Part shown: positions 23,058-32,023 of the stretch, piece by piece | Layout: the number at the start of each line of letters is the position of its first letter | Position numbering within the stretch: position 1 is the stretch's first letter | Assembly: GCF_019038435.1 (NCBI RefSeq) | Contig: NZ_JAGPOX010000090.1 | Location: forward strand, 1-40,314 | DNA from: Nocardia alni | GTDB lineage: Bacteria > Actinomycetota > Actinomycetes > Mycobacteriales > Mycobacteriaceae | DNA length: 40,314 bases | Direction: 5' to 3' | The notes under the pieces: model-generated | The model's input: only the letters and a program-made list of their open reading frames with translations | Told to the model about the DNA's origin: nothing | The model's database searches: none | Translations under genes and position numbers: made by a program

Positions 23058-24299
23058 TCACACACCGAAGCGTTCCAGCTCGCGGGCCACGATGCCGTCG
23101 AGGTCCGGTGCGGGCGGTGCGGGCAGTTCGACCGCACGGTCGCGAGTGGGCAGCAGCACCACCGCCGTGCCCCGCGTGGTGATCTCGTCACGCTGGTTTC
23201 GGCAGTGGACCTCGAGGTGAATCTCGGTGTGCCCGTCCACCTCTCGCTTTTCGGTTACGGTGCCGCACACCCAGGTGGCGTCGCCGAGATAGTTGAACCT
23301 GCGATGCTCGCAGCGCAGTTTCCACAGCCATCCCGCGTCGCCCATCCAATCGGTGAGCAGGTGGCACAGCCAGGTCTCGCGCATGCCGCCGTAATCGTAG
23401 GGGTTCGGCAGGCCCAGTTCCCGGGCCCGTTCGGGCTCCCAGTGCAGGCGCTGCACCGTATCCGGGATGTTCAGCTCGTTGGGCGGATACAGGCCGGGCG
23501 CCTTGCGGCGGATCCCCGCGGCGATCTTGAACGAGCCGGGCGGGGTGAGCTGCATACCCCAGCCCAGATGCCAGACCACGACGTCGGTCGTGGTGAGCGG
23601 CCCTTTCACCTTGGGCCGCAACACCTCTCCCACTTCGACGCGCTCACCGTACCGGATCAGGTCGCCGCGGCGGGTTTCGGTGGCATAGGCGGTGTCGATC
23701 TCGGCCAGCTGTTCGCGCGTGTACGGCTGCGGCTCGATTCGCTCGGTCGCGCGACTCTTCGAGCTGTGCCGTTCGGCGTTGATCCAGGTCCCGCGCCGCA
23801 CGGCATGCGGTACACCGCTGCCGGTGGTGTAGACGTAGTCCTGGGTGACATGGGCGGCGCGCCCACCGAACCGGCTCGGCTCGAGCCGCACGCCGACCTG
23901 TGTCTGCAGGACCCGGCACCGGTCGCCCTGGTACAGCGGCCGCCACCACTCGAACTCCATCACGGCCTGATAGGAACCCAACCCCGCGAAGGGATCACCC
24001 TTCAGCAGCGCCTTCGTCTCGGGATCCGGTGCGGGCGCCGCGTCCTCCCCCATCGTGTACAGGAAGGTCGGCGGCGCGATCAGCGATCCCCAGCGCGTGC
24101 GCCGGCCGTATTCCGGATCGCAGTACAGGGGATTATCGTCGCCGTAGCCGAATGCGAAGTGCCGCACGCCATCCCATGTCACCTCGTAGTTGTGCGGCGG
24201 GTTCTTCTGCGGGTTCGGAACGCCCAGGCGGCGGCGCGATCGTTCGACCGCCGCATCGGTCAGCACACCGAACCGTTCCCGGGTGGCGTCGATCGTCAT
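23058..24299 (-). CDS. MaoC-like double-hotdog acyl-CoA dehydratase
   Basis: A 413-residue protein with an N-terminal FAS1-dehydratase-like hotdog half (about 1-180) and a C-terminal hotdog half. It has VTWDGVRHFAFGYGDDNPLY (hydratase-motif-like segment), RWGSLIAPPTFLYT, and late in the protein RRFNYLGDATWVCGTVTEKR and EVHCRNQRDEITTRGTAVVL. Such proteins hydrate enoyl-CoAs in fatty-acid and steroid side-chain catabolism. ATG 24299 has AAGGA seven bases upstream. An in-frame ATG at 24314 overlaps the synthetase stop (ATGA) and would add five residues. Last gene of the CoA-transferase / P450 / dehydrogenase / synthetase operon; ends one base from the convergent GntR gene. Confidence 0.85.
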   Translation of the reverse strand: MTIDATRERFGVLTDAAVERSRRRLGVPNPQKNPPHNYEVTWDGVRHFAFGYGDDNPLYCDPEYGRRTRWGSLIAPPTFLYTMGEDAAPAPDPETKALLKGDPFAGLGSYQAVMEFEWWRPLYQGDRCRVLQTQVGVRLEPSRFGGRAAHVTQDYVYTTGSGVPHAVRRGTWINAERHSSKSRATERIEPQPYTREQLAEIDTAYATETRRGDLIRYGERVEVGEVLRPKVKGPLTTTDVVVWHLGWGMQLTPPGSFKIAAGIRRKAPGLYPPNELNIPDTVQRLHWEPERARELGLPNPYDYGGMRETWLCHLLTDWMGDAGWLWKLRCEHRRFNYLGDATWVCGTVTEKREVDGHTEIHLEVHCRNQRDEITTRGTAVVLLPTRDRAVELPAPPAPDLDGIVARELERFGV

Positions 24300-24310
24300 A
24301 TTCGTTTCCT

Positions 24311-26230
24311 TCATGCCGGAGTCCGGCCCGCGAGACGGTCGCGCACGATGTCCAGAAGGTCTGCGCGACTTACCTTGCTCGAGGGCGTGCGTGGAAGTTG
24401 GTCGAGGACCACGATGTGCAGCGGCACCTCGTAGGGCAGCAGATGCGCCCGGCAGAGCGCGAGAAGTTCGGCCCGTTCCGGTGGCGTGTGTCCGGGTTCG
24501 GGCTCGACCGCGGCGACGGGCACGTGGCCCAGCCGGGTGTCGGGCAGCCCCGCCACGGCCGCCTCGCGGACCGCCGCGTGTTTCTCCAGCACGGCCTCGA
24601 CGGTGCGGGGGCGGACCTTGAAGCCACCGCGAATGATGGTGTCGTCGGCGCGGCCGTCGATCCACAGGAATCCGTCGTCGTCGATATGCGCCAGATCGCT
24701 GGTCCGCACCCAGGAGCGGTCGCCCTGCGCGGTCTGTGCCGTGCGGACCTCCAGGCGGCCGATCGTCCCGGCGGGCGCCTCGACCCCGTCCTCGCCCAGT
24801 ACCCGCAACCCGACGTCACCGAACGCGCGTCCGGCACTGCCCGCCTTGCGATCCCACCACTGCTCGTGCAGCGCCAGCGTCCAACCGGCCACCGCACCGG
24901 CGAACTCGGTGGCCCCGTAGGTCATCAGCACCGGAATGCCGTAGGTCCGGAAAAAGCTGTCCGCCAGTTCTTTCGGACACGGCGCGGTCCCCGAGGTGAC
25001 GGTCCGCAGGCTCGACAGCCGCTCGGCGGGCACCTCGGCGTCGAGCACCGCACGCAGAGCCGCGGGAACCAGACTGGCAGTGCGCAACCGATGCCGCTCC
25101 ACGGCGCTCACCCAGGGTTCGAGATCGAACCGGGCCATCAGGATCATCCGGCGACCGGTGGTGAGGCAGGCCAGCGCCCGCCACAGCCCACCGATATGCA
25201 CCAGAGGAGCCGAAACCATCGACGCGGACGTGGACAGCAACCTGTCCCGACGCACCGTCTGCCCCCCGGACAACAACGCCTGATCCAACTGCCGCGCCCA
25301 CAGATGCACCCGCTTCGGCGGACCGGTCGTCCCGGAGGTGAGCATCTCGACCGCGATGTCGTCGTCACCCGGGTCCACCGCGAAGCCGGGAGCACCCGCG
25401 CTACCAGAGTCGACTTCGGCACCAACTCCCGAATCAACCACAGCACCAAACCTGTTCGTTGCCTCGGAGTCTGTCGAGCCGCCCGGATCGACCGCACTGT
25501 CGGAACCGGAACCACCCGCCAGGCCGGAGAGGATCGCGATCCCGGCATCGGCGGCGGAGTCGACAGCGATGCTCGTATCAGCCGTGGCGCCGGGGCCGGG
25601 ATTCGGCGAAGCATCCGGATCAGCTGTTGCGCCGAAATCTGCTGCGACGCTGTTGGTGCCGACTGCGGCGACGGGATCGATCGTGGTGTCCGGGTGACGT
25701 GTGATGCTCGGGGCGGTCGGGGTATCGGGGGCAACTGCGGTACCGGAGTCTGCCATGGCGTCTGTGGTGGACGCGGAGAGCTTGTGCGCTGGGACGATGG
25801 CTTGCCGCGCGGGAGGGTGCGTCGGTTGTACCGATCCGTCCTTGGTCAGTTCCAGTGCGGTGCCCTTTGCGGTCACTGCATCGAATACGCCTGTACGAGC
25901 CAGTATCTCGGGACTGGCGACCACTGCGGGTAGTTCGCAGCGGGCGATGTCGGCGGATAGTCGGGCGGCGGGCTGGAGGGGGCTCAGGGCTACGACGCAT
26001 CGGCCGGACGCGATCAGCGCGGCGACGACCGCGATGTGCTCGGGGCGGTTCTCCAGGACTACGCCGACTCGGTTGCCCACGGCCGCGCCGGTGGAGTCCA
26101 GCGCCTCGAGGGTCGCCCGGGCGGTTGCGCGGATATCTCCCCAGGTCCACCAAAGCTGTTCGTACTCTATTGCTTCGGCGTCGGCTGGGGCCTCGGCCAG
26201 CAGCCGGGACAGGTGGTCGCGAATGCCCAC
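24311..26230 (-). CDS. Acyl-CoA synthetase with long low-complexity insertion
   Basis: A 639-residue AMP-forming ligase (ANL family). After an N-terminal domain with NRVGVVLENRPEHIAVVAAL, residues about 132-288 are a low-complexity insertion rich in Ala, Asp, Gly, Ser, Thr and Pro. The signature P-loop MLTSGTTGPPKRV follows at 296-308, then VLMTYGATEFAG, VRTSDLAHIDDDGFLWIDGR with ADDTIIRGGFKV (adenylate and hinge region), and a C-terminal PRTPSSKVSRADLL with the catalytic Lys. Without the insertion it would be a normal 480 residues. GTG 26230 follows AAAGG. It would activate a carboxylate formed by the operon's P450 or an incoming acid as CoA thioester. The insertion lies between N-domain strands and the P-loop, where a surface loop could tolerate it. 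Confidence 0.88.
   Translation of the reverse strand: MGIRDHLSRLLAEAPADAEAIEYEQLWWTWGDIRATARATLEALDSTGAAVGNRVGVVLENRPEHIAVVAALIASGRCVVALSPLQPAARLSADIARCELPAVVASPEILARTGVFDAVTAKGTALELTKDGSVQPTHPPARQAIVPAHKLSASTTDAMADSGTAVAPDTPTAPSITRHPDTTIDPVAAVGTNSVAADFGATADPDASPNPGPGATADTSIAVDSAADAGIAILSGLAGGSGSDSAVDPGGSTDSEATNRFGAVVDSGVGAEVDSGSAGAPGFAVDPGDDDIAVEMLTSGTTGPPKRVHLWARQLDQALLSGGQTVRRDRLLSTSASMVSAPLVHIGGLWRALACLTTGRRMILMARFDLEPWVSAVERHRLRTASLVPAALRAVLDAEVPAERLSSLRTVTSGTAPCPKELADSFFRTYGIPVLMTYGATEFAGAVAGWTLALHEQWWDRKAGSAGRAFGDVGLRVLGEDGVEAPAGTIGRLEVRTAQTAQGDRSWVRTSDLAHIDDDGFLWIDGRADDTIIRGGFKVRPRTVEAVLEKHAAVREAAVAGLPDTRLGHVPVAAVEPEPGHTPPERAELLALCRAHLLPYEVPLHIVVLDQLPRTPSSKVSRADLLDIVRDRLAGRTPA
25369..25837. 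repeat. Low-complexity insertion inside the acyl-CoA synthetase gene
   Basis: About 470 bases that encode D-P-G, D-S-G, V-D-S and A-T-A-D-like units in place of a short loop. On the + strand the sequence is a drifted repetition of short units with ggatc, gtcga and gaacc cores, and more than one frame remains open. It resembles in style the 5' part of the acyl-CoA dehydrogenase gene at 12866-13117. No direct repeat longer than about 12 bases was seen by eye. Confidence 0.6.
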
Positions 26231-26248
26231 GTGGTCAGCCTTTCGTCG

Positions 26249-27358
26249 TCATATTCCGGCCAGGTCGGCCACTCGGGACCGGAACAGGGCGGGGCCGCCG
26301 AACAGGTGCTCGGATGTCTTGGCGCGCTTGAGGTACAGGTGTGCGTCGTGCTCCCAGGTGTAGCCGATGCCGCCGTGGATCTGGATGTTCTCCTTGGCCG
26401 CGTGCGTGAACGCGGCCGAGGCCGACGCGGCGGCCAGGGCGGCGGCCAGCGGGAATTCCGCCGATCCGGCGGCGGCCACGGAGGCGGCGTGGTCCACCGC
26501 CGCACGGGCGCCCTCGAGTTCGACCAGCAGGTTCGCGCATTTGTGCTTGATCGCCTGGAACGACCCGATGGGGCGGTCGAACTGCACCCGGGTCCTGGCG
26601 TGCCGCACCGCGGCGTCCAGGCATGCCTGGGCCCCGCCGATCTGTTCGGCGGCCAGGGCGGTCACCGCGAGATCCAGGACGGCACGAAGATACGCCTCTC
26701 CCGGAGTGTCGATGGGGCGGGCGGGCGCCTCGACGAGGTCGATGCGAGCCAATTGCCTTGTCGGATCGAGTGTCTCGAGCCGGGTCCGGGTCACACCGGC
26801 CGCATCGCCCCCGACCGCGAACAACGCCGGTCCGGCCTCGGTCCGCGCGAGGATCAGCAGCAGATCGGCGGTGTGCCCGTCGATGACGAACATCTTCGTG
26901 CCCGACACCGTCCACCCCGCACCGGTATCCACCGCCGCGGTCGTGACATCCTCGATCAGCAACCCACCGCTTTCCTCCGCGACCGCCAGCGTCGCGGTCG
27001 ACGAGCCATCGACGATGCCGGGCAGCCAGCGCGCCCGCGCCGCGGAGTCCGCACAGGCCGTCAGGGCCTGCCCGGCCAGCGCCACGGTCGCGAAGTACGG
27101 TGAGGGCACGAGCGCTCGCCCCAACTCCTCGAGCACGATGCCCAATTCCACTGACCCGCACCCGGATCCACCGTACTCCTGCGGCACCGCCAGCCCGTTC
27201 AGCCCGAGCTCGCCGGCCATGCGCCGCCACAGCTCCGGATCATGGCCCGGCTCGGACGCCATCCATCGGCGCACCTGCTCGCCCGGCGCCTGCTCCGCCA
27301 GGAAGCGGCGAACCACCGCGCGCAGTTCCCGCTGTTCCTCGGTGAGGGTGAATGTCAT
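26249..27358 (-). CDS. Acyl-CoA dehydrogenase, HGGIGYTWEHD-type subunit
   Basis: A 369-residue acyl-CoA dehydrogenase. It starts MTFTLTEEQRELRAVVRRFL and has LAVPQEYGGSGCGSVEL, a RVQFDRPIGSFQAIKHKCAN segment, and the C-terminal IQIHGGIGYTWEHDAHLYLK motif. It is shorter than, and of a different subfamily from, the dehydrogenases at 11675 and 20141. In mycobacterial steroid catabolism, proteins of these two kinds form alpha2-beta2 enzymes with split active sites. It lies between the P450 (nine bases upstream) and the synthetase (18 bases downstream) in one operon. Pairing with a partner here is inference. Confidence 0.88.
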   Translation of the reverse strand: MTFTLTEEQRELRAVVRRFLAEQAPGEQVRRWMASEPGHDPELWRRMAGELGLNGLAVPQEYGGSGCGSVELGIVLEELGRALVPSPYFATVALAGQALTACADSAARARWLPGIVDGSSTATLAVAEESGGLLIEDVTTAAVDTGAGWTVSGTKMFVIDGHTADLLLILARTEAGPALFAVGGDAAGVTRTRLETLDPTRQLARIDLVEAPARPIDTPGEAYLRAVLDLAVTALAAEQIGGAQACLDAAVRHARTRVQFDRPIGSFQAIKHKCANLLVELEGARAAVDHAASVAAAGSAEFPLAAALAAASASAAFTHAAKENIQIHGGIGYTWEHDAHLYLKRAKTSEHLFGGPALFRSRVADLAGI

Positions 27359-27367
27359 CGCCGCGGT

Positions 27368-28567
27368 TCACCACTCGACGCGCAAGGACATCAGGCCATA
27401 CATGTTCCCGGTCTGCTCGAGCTGTTGCCCCGGTGCGATGCGATAGTCCGGAATCCGCCTGTGCCACTCCTGCATCGCGACGTTCAGCTCCAGCCGGGCA
27501 AGATGTGAGCCCAGGCAGCGGTGCGGGCCCGACCCGAAGGCGATGTGGTTGTTCTCCTCGCGATGCAGATCCACCTCGAGCGGAGCGTCGAACCGCCCGG
27601 CGTCCCGATTGCTCACCGCGAGCGGAAGCATCACCATCTCACCGGATTTCACCGGACATCCACCGACCTCGGTATCCCGCATCGCCTTTCGCGCGGGAAC
27701 GACGAACGAATACACCCGCAGCGTCTCCTCGACACCGTTGGCGATCAACGCCGGGTCGGCGACGATGGCCGCACGCTGCTCCGGATGGCTCGCGAAATGG
27801 TAGAGGGCCCAGCCGATGGCGATGGGGACGGTGTCGAATCCGGCCTGGAACATCAGGATGCAGAACGCGTGCATATCGGCGTCGCCGATGGGCTCGCCGC
27901 CGATGCGCCAGCTCATCAGGCGAGACAGCAGATCGTCCCGCGGGGCTTGGCGACGCGCGGCGATCTGTTCGGTGAAATAGGCCGAGACCGCGGTCATGGC
28001 GGCCATCTGCCGGCGATGCTCGGGATCCTCGGCGTGCGACAGATGCAGCATCTCGTGCACCCACTCGAGGAATTGGTCCAGATCCTGTTCGGGCAGGCCC
28101 ATCAGCCGCATGAAGATCAGCGTCGGGAACCGGCGCGCGAATTCGTCCAGCACGTCCGCGCCGCCCGCCGGCCGCAGCCGCTCGATGAGATCCGAGGCGA
28201 TCCCCCGGATCTCCGGCTCGCGTGCGGCGATCGCCTTGGGCCCGAACTCGGTGCCCAGCAGCCGTCGCCACGTGGTGTGCACGGGCGGGTCCAGCATCTC
28301 CGGAATCCACAGGTACCGCGGATCCGGATCCAGCACCGTCACCGAGGTGCTGGAGAACGTGCGCCAGTCCTGCAAGGCATCCTGGATCGCCGGACCGTCG
28401 GTGACGACCCAATACCCCTGTGCCACGGTGCTTCTGAATCCGTGGGTGGTACTGGCGAGTTCGTCCCACTGTTGTTGATGGCTCAGTAGCGGGCCGGGCG
28501 TCCGGTTGTCGAAATAGTAAGCAGGCACGCCCTCGTGGGCGCCCCGAGGCTCGAGGGTCGTACTCAC
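27368..28567 (-). CDS. Cytochrome P450 monooxygenase
   Basis: A 399-residue bacterial P450. Its heme loop FGSGPHRCLGSHLAR carries the thiolate Cys near residue 345. The K-helix motif is EETLRVY (ExxR), and the I-helix reads FQAGFDTVPIAIG with the Asp-Thr proton-relay pair. PVHTTWRRLLGTEFGPKAI is the C-helix region. GTG 28567 is chosen because GAGGAG precedes it at proper distance; ATG 28588 would begin upstream of that site. It would hydroxylate the substrate of this operon, with electrons likely from a small ferredoxin such as 3514-3702. Next to it are a CoA-transferase and an acyl-CoA dehydrogenase. The CYP family and substrate are not identified. Confidence 0.92.
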   Translation of the reverse strand: MSTTLEPRGAHEGVPAYYFDNRTPGPLLSHQQQWDELASTTHGFRSTVAQGYWVVTDGPAIQDALQDWRTFSSTSVTVLDPDPRYLWIPEMLDPPVHTTWRRLLGTEFGPKAIAAREPEIRGIASDLIERLRPAGGADVLDEFARRFPTLIFMRLMGLPEQDLDQFLEWVHEMLHLSHAEDPEHRRQMAAMTAVSAYFTEQIAARRQAPRDDLLSRLMSWRIGGEPIGDADMHAFCILMFQAGFDTVPIAIGWALYHFASHPEQRAAIVADPALIANGVEETLRVYSFVVPARKAMRDTEVGGCPVKSGEMVMLPLAVSNRDAGRFDAPLEVDLHREENNHIAFGSGPHRCLGSHLARLELNVAMQEWHRRIPDYRIAPGQQLEQTGNMYGLMSLRVEW

Positions 28568-28589
28568 GGCTGCTCCTCTCCGATCCACA

Positions 28590-29822
28590 TCACGTCACCG
28601 CCCCGTCGAGCTTCAGGCGGAGCAGTTCGTCACCGCTGATGCCGAATTCGGCCAGTACCTCGTCGGTGTGCTCTGCGAATTGCGGTCCACGCGTGAGGGT
28701 TACGGGTGTCTCATTGAATTGCACAGGGTTGGTGACGAGTTCGCGGTCCACACCGTCGGCGTCGAGGACCTGGGCGATCAAACCGTTGGCGCGCAACGAC
28801 GGATCCTGCCCGACCTCCCAGGCGTTCTGCGCCGCGGCCCACTGCCCCTCGCCGCGGCCCAGGATTTCGGTCCACTCGGCGAACGAGCGAGCCGAGATCA
28901 GCTCGGCGACGATCTCGGCGGCCTGCGCCGCATTGGCCATCAGCTTGTCGGTGGAGTCGAACCGATCGTCCTTGGCCAGCTCGTCACGACCGGCCAGGCG
29001 GCAGAACTCCGGCCAGTACCGGCCGGGTTGCAGCATGCACAACTCCAGCCAGCGTCCGTCGGCCGTTCGATAGGCGCCGACCAGCGGATTGGTGGCCGAC
29101 CCGTGCTTCGGCGGGGTCCGCGGCGCGAGCGGGCCGCCGGTCAGCAGCGCGAGGTTGACCGTGAACTGGGTGGCCCACGCGCCGACGCCGAGCAGCGAAA
29201 CGTCCACCACGGACGGCTCCCCCGTCATCGCGCGGGAGAACAGCGCGGCCGCGATGCCGCCGGCGATCGTCATCCCGCCCATCGAATCGCCGTAGGCGCC
29301 GGCGGGCATTCGACTCATCCGGTCCGAATCCGGTGGTGTGACGCCCGCGGCGCTGCCGCCGCGCGCCCAGAACGCCGTGCTGTCGTAGCCGCCCTTGTCT
29401 GCCTCCGCGCCGCGCTGGCCGAAACCGCTGCCGCGCACGTAGATGATGTCCGGATTGATCGCCCGCACATCCTCCAGCTCGATGCGCAGTTTCGCCCGGG
29501 CCTCCGGCAGGAAGTTGGTGAGGAAGACATCGCTGTTGCGGATCAATTCCTCCAGCACCGGCCGCGCCGCGGGCTTCTCCAGTGCCAGCCCGACACTGCG
29601 CTTGCCCCGATTGGGCCCCTCCATGATCGGATAGAACGACGAACCCGCGCTGGCCGCCTCGTAACCGAGCACCCGGACCAGCCCGCGCTGCGCGTCGCCC
29701 CGCTCCGCGTGCTCGATCTTGATCACATCGGCGCCCCAGTCCGCGAGCACGGCACCGGCCGCGGGCACGAAGGTGAACTGGGCGACCTCGAGCACCCGCA
29801 CCCCCTCCATCGGTCTGCGCAT
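28590..29822 (-). CDS. CaiB/BaiF family III CoA-transferase
   Basis: A 410-residue family III CoA-transferase. The N-terminus MEGVRVLEVAQFTFVPAAGA then VLADWGADVIKIEHAERGDA is diagnostic. GRDEL and GSATNPLVGAYRTADGRWLE are further family segments. The catalytic Asp is in AYGDSMGGMTIAGG. GAGGAG precedes ATG 29822. It would move CoA between a CoA donor and the free acid of the catabolic substrate, saving ATP relative to the synthetase in the same operon. First gene of the minus-strand operon down to 23058 and divergent from the hydratase operon at 30163. Confidence 0.9.
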   Translation of the reverse strand: MRRPMEGVRVLEVAQFTFVPAAGAVLADWGADVIKIEHAERGDAQRGLVRVLGYEAASAGSSFYPIMEGPNRGKRSVGLALEKPAARPVLEELIRNSDVFLTNFLPEARAKLRIELEDVRAINPDIIYVRGSGFGQRGAEADKGGYDSTAFWARGGSAAGVTPPDSDRMSRMPAGAYGDSMGGMTIAGGIAAALFSRAMTGEPSVVDVSLLGVGAWATQFTVNLALLTGGPLAPRTPPKHGSATNPLVGAYRTADGRWLELCMLQPGRYWPEFCRLAGRDELAKDDRFDSTDKLMANAAQAAEIVAELISARSFAEWTEILGRGEGQWAAAQNAWEVGQDPSLRANGLIAQVLDADGVDRELVTNPVQFNETPVTLTRGPQFAEHTDEVLAEFGISGDELLRLKLDGAVT

Positions 29823-30162
29823 CCGGCACACTCCTCTGTCGTACGTTCGTCGCAGAATTGCCGACATCCCGTGATCGCGGGCGCATCGGCCCACTCGGTG
29901 GGATCGCGGATCCGGAAACCGTTGTGCCGCTGCCGCCGACGCCGGGCTCGCCCATTCAGCGGGATCTCGCGTCGGTGCGGCGCGAGTTTTCGGGAGCATC
30001 CCGGGACGGATAACCCTGCGCCGCCCTGCCACCGGGTCTTCGGCGTTCCAGCGCGGGCCCGGTGGATACATCGGCACAGGACAGACGGACGGGAGCGAAT
30101 ATGGCCGCGGCGACACCGGCCGGTACTCACTGCGCGGCATCTCCGGCCGAGGGAGCCGCCCG
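29823..30162. other. Divergent intergenic region between two catabolic operons
   Basis: A 340-base gap with no supported gene. Both operons should be transcribed from here. Only short symmetries are seen, for example CCAC-TCG-GTGG near 29890 and CGGATCCG near 29908. An ATG near 30101 opens no recognisable frame. GGGAGCCGCCCG before ATG 30163 is the hydratase ribosome site. Confidence 0.4.
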
Positions 30163-30936
30163 ATGCATCTGAAGACCGTGCTGTACGAGATCAGTGACTA
30201 CGTCGCGACGGTCACGCTGAACCGTCCCGAAGCCATGAACAGCTTCAACCAGGACATGCTCGACGATTTCGGCGTCCTGTGGGAGGCGGTGAAGACCGAC
30301 GACGACGTGCGGGTGGTCGTGCTGCGCGGCGAGGGCGAGCGCGCCTTCAGCACCGGTATGGACGTCCGCCAGGGCATCGACCGGCATCCCAACGTGTGGT
30401 CGCAGACCGATCCCGGTGAGCGGTTGTCGCCGAAACTGAATCAGGTGTGGAAACCGCTGGTGTGCGCGGTGCAGGGCATGGCGGCGGGCGGCGCGTTCTA
30501 CTGGCTCAACGAGGCCGACCTGATCATCTGCTCCGACGACGCGACCTTCTTCGATCCGCACGTCAGCTACGGGCGCACCGCCGCGCTGGAGCCGATCGGA
30601 CTCGCGCGCCGCATCCCGTTGGGCGAGGCGCTGCGCATCGCACTGCTCGGTTTGGACGAACGCGTATCCGCCGAACGCGCACTGCAGATCGGCCTGGTCT
30701 CCGAAGTACTTCCGCGCGAACAGCTCTGGGAGCGCGCCGACGAGATCGCCCGGATCATCGCCGCGAAACCGGCCGCCGCGATCCAGGGCACGGTCCGGGC
30801 GATCTGGGAATCCCTCGACTCGACGCGCACTCAGGCGCTGCGCACCGGACTGTCCTACACCCAGCTCGGCAATCCGATCGGCAAGGCCGAGGTCGATCCC
30901 GACACCGTACCCAAGCGGAAATGGCGGCTGCGCTGA
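30163..30936 (+). CDS. Enoyl-CoA hydratase/isomerase (crotonase family)
   Basis: A 257-residue crotonase-fold protein: VATVTLNRPEAMNSFNQDML, GERAFSTGMDV (first oxyanion-hole turn), VQGMAAGGAFYWLNEADLII (second, Gly-Gly) and FFDPHVSYGRTAALEPIGLA. In the last segment the usual paired Glu residues are not both obvious, so it may be an isomerase, a hydrolase or a retro-aldol-type member rather than a standard hydratase. The C-terminus is slightly longer than usual. First gene of the plus-strand operon to 34634. Confidence 0.85.
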   Translation: MHLKTVLYEISDYVATVTLNRPEAMNSFNQDMLDDFGVLWEAVKTDDDVRVVVLRGEGERAFSTGMDVRQGIDRHPNVWSQTDPGERLSPKLNQVWKPLVCAVQGMAAGGAFYWLNEADLIICSDDATFFDPHVSYGRTAALEPIGLARRIPLGEALRIALLGLDERVSAERALQIGLVSEVLPREQLWERADEIARIIAAKPAAAIQGTVRAIWESLDSTRTQALRTGLSYTQLGNPIGKAEVDPDTVPKRKWRLR

Positions 30937-30953
30937 ATACCGAGAGGAACCAC

Positions 30954-31955
30954 ATGCGCTTCGGAATGCCTTGGCCCGGCGCCGATGTCGGCCGTGAGGC
31001 CGAGCAGGCCGGTGTAACCGCCTTCTGTGCGGGCGATTTCGTGGATCGTGACGCCTATACGACTCTGGCCGAGATCGTCGCGGGCACCGAGCACGCCCTG
31101 GCCGGCCCGGCGATCGCCTACGCCTTCGCCCGCACACCCTATGCGCACGCCACGGCCCTGCGGCATTTGCACGCGCGGGCGCCGGGCCGGTTGTTCCTGG
31201 GGCTGGGCACCGGCGCGTTCCGGATCAACCGCGACTGGTTCGGCGTGGACGCACGACATCCGGTGGACCGGATAGCCGAGACCGCCGAGATCGTCCGCGC
31301 CTGGTTGCACGCCGAGAACGGCGAAACAATCCGGTACAAGGGTGAATTCGCCACGATCGACGCCGATGTACGCGCGCCGGTGCTCGGAAAGCTCGATATC
31401 CCGATACTGCTGGCGGGATTCAACGCGCGCATGGCCACCGCGGCGGGGCGTGTCGCCGACGGCGTCATCGGGCACGGTCTGTTCACCGCCGCGTGGTGGG
31501 ACGAGGTGGTGCGGCCCGCCGTCGCCCGCGGCGCCGCCGAGAACGACCGGCGGCCACTGGAATACGGCTGGATCATCACCGCCGTCGACGACTCCGCGCC
31601 CGAGCGGGCCATCGCCGACGCCCGGCGGATGATCGCGTTCTACCTGACCGTCCGGACCTACGATCCGTTCGTCGCCCATCACGGCTGGCAGGAACCCGTC
31701 GAACGGCTGCGCGCGGCATTCCGGGCCGGTGACACCGACGCCATGGGCCAGGCCGTCACCGACGAGATGCTCAGCGAGATCGCCGTCTGCGGTACCACCG
31801 CGGACGCGCGGGCGACCCTGGCCCGGCGGGCCGGTTCACTGCCCCGGGACATCGGCTTCTTCGCCGCGCCGTCGTTTCTGGTGGGCCGCACCCGCCGCGC
31901 CGCCTATGCCCGGTCCAGTCTCGCCCTGCTGGACGCGGTACCCGGGGAGGACTGA
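30954..31955 (+). CDS. Luciferase-like (probable F420-dependent) oxidoreductase
   Basis: A 333-residue LLM-family TIM-barrel oxidoreductase. It starts MRFGMPWPGADVGREAEQAG, and has FLGLGTGAFRINRDWFG (a phosphate-binding loop region), DIPILLAGFNARMATAAGRV (cofactor strand) and ADGVIGHGLFT. Actinobacterial members mostly use coenzyme F420, sometimes FMN. ATG 30954 lies 17 bases after the hydratase stop, behind GAGAGGAACC. The substrate is unknown. Related proteins occur in steroid and terpenoid degradation gene sets, where they reduce or oxidise ring carbonyls. Confidence 0.85.
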   Translation: MRFGMPWPGADVGREAEQAGVTAFCAGDFVDRDAYTTLAEIVAGTEHALAGPAIAYAFARTPYAHATALRHLHARAPGRLFLGLGTGAFRINRDWFGVDARHPVDRIAETAEIVRAWLHAENGETIRYKGEFATIDADVRAPVLGKLDIPILLAGFNARMATAAGRVADGVIGHGLFTAAWWDEVVRPAVARGAAENDRRPLEYGWIITAVDDSAPERAIADARRMIAFYLTVRTYDPFVAHHGWQEPVERLRAAFRAGDTDAMGQAVTDEMLSEIAVCGTTADARATLARRAGSLPRDIGFFAAPSFLVGRTRRAAYARSSLALLDAVPGED

Positions 31956-32023
31956 TTTCTGATGCGGCACAACAGCTCCCCACCGCGTTCCATGCGGTAA
32001 TTCGGGATATCCGGAGTAGGAAA

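Noticed and set aside
21320..23191. Open frame continuing some 620 codons upstream of the acyl-CoA dehydrogenase start, antisense to the GntR gene
   Set aside because: The dehydrogenase fold begins at ATG 21319 behind GAGGAG. The upstream part is antisense to a clear regulator and is Arg/Gly/His-rich, as expected of a GC-driven shadow.
23900..25933. 677-codon open frame opposite the synthetase and dehydratase
   Set aside because: Low-complexity Arg/Pro/Ser-rich composition and full antisense overlap with two genes that have clear family motifs.
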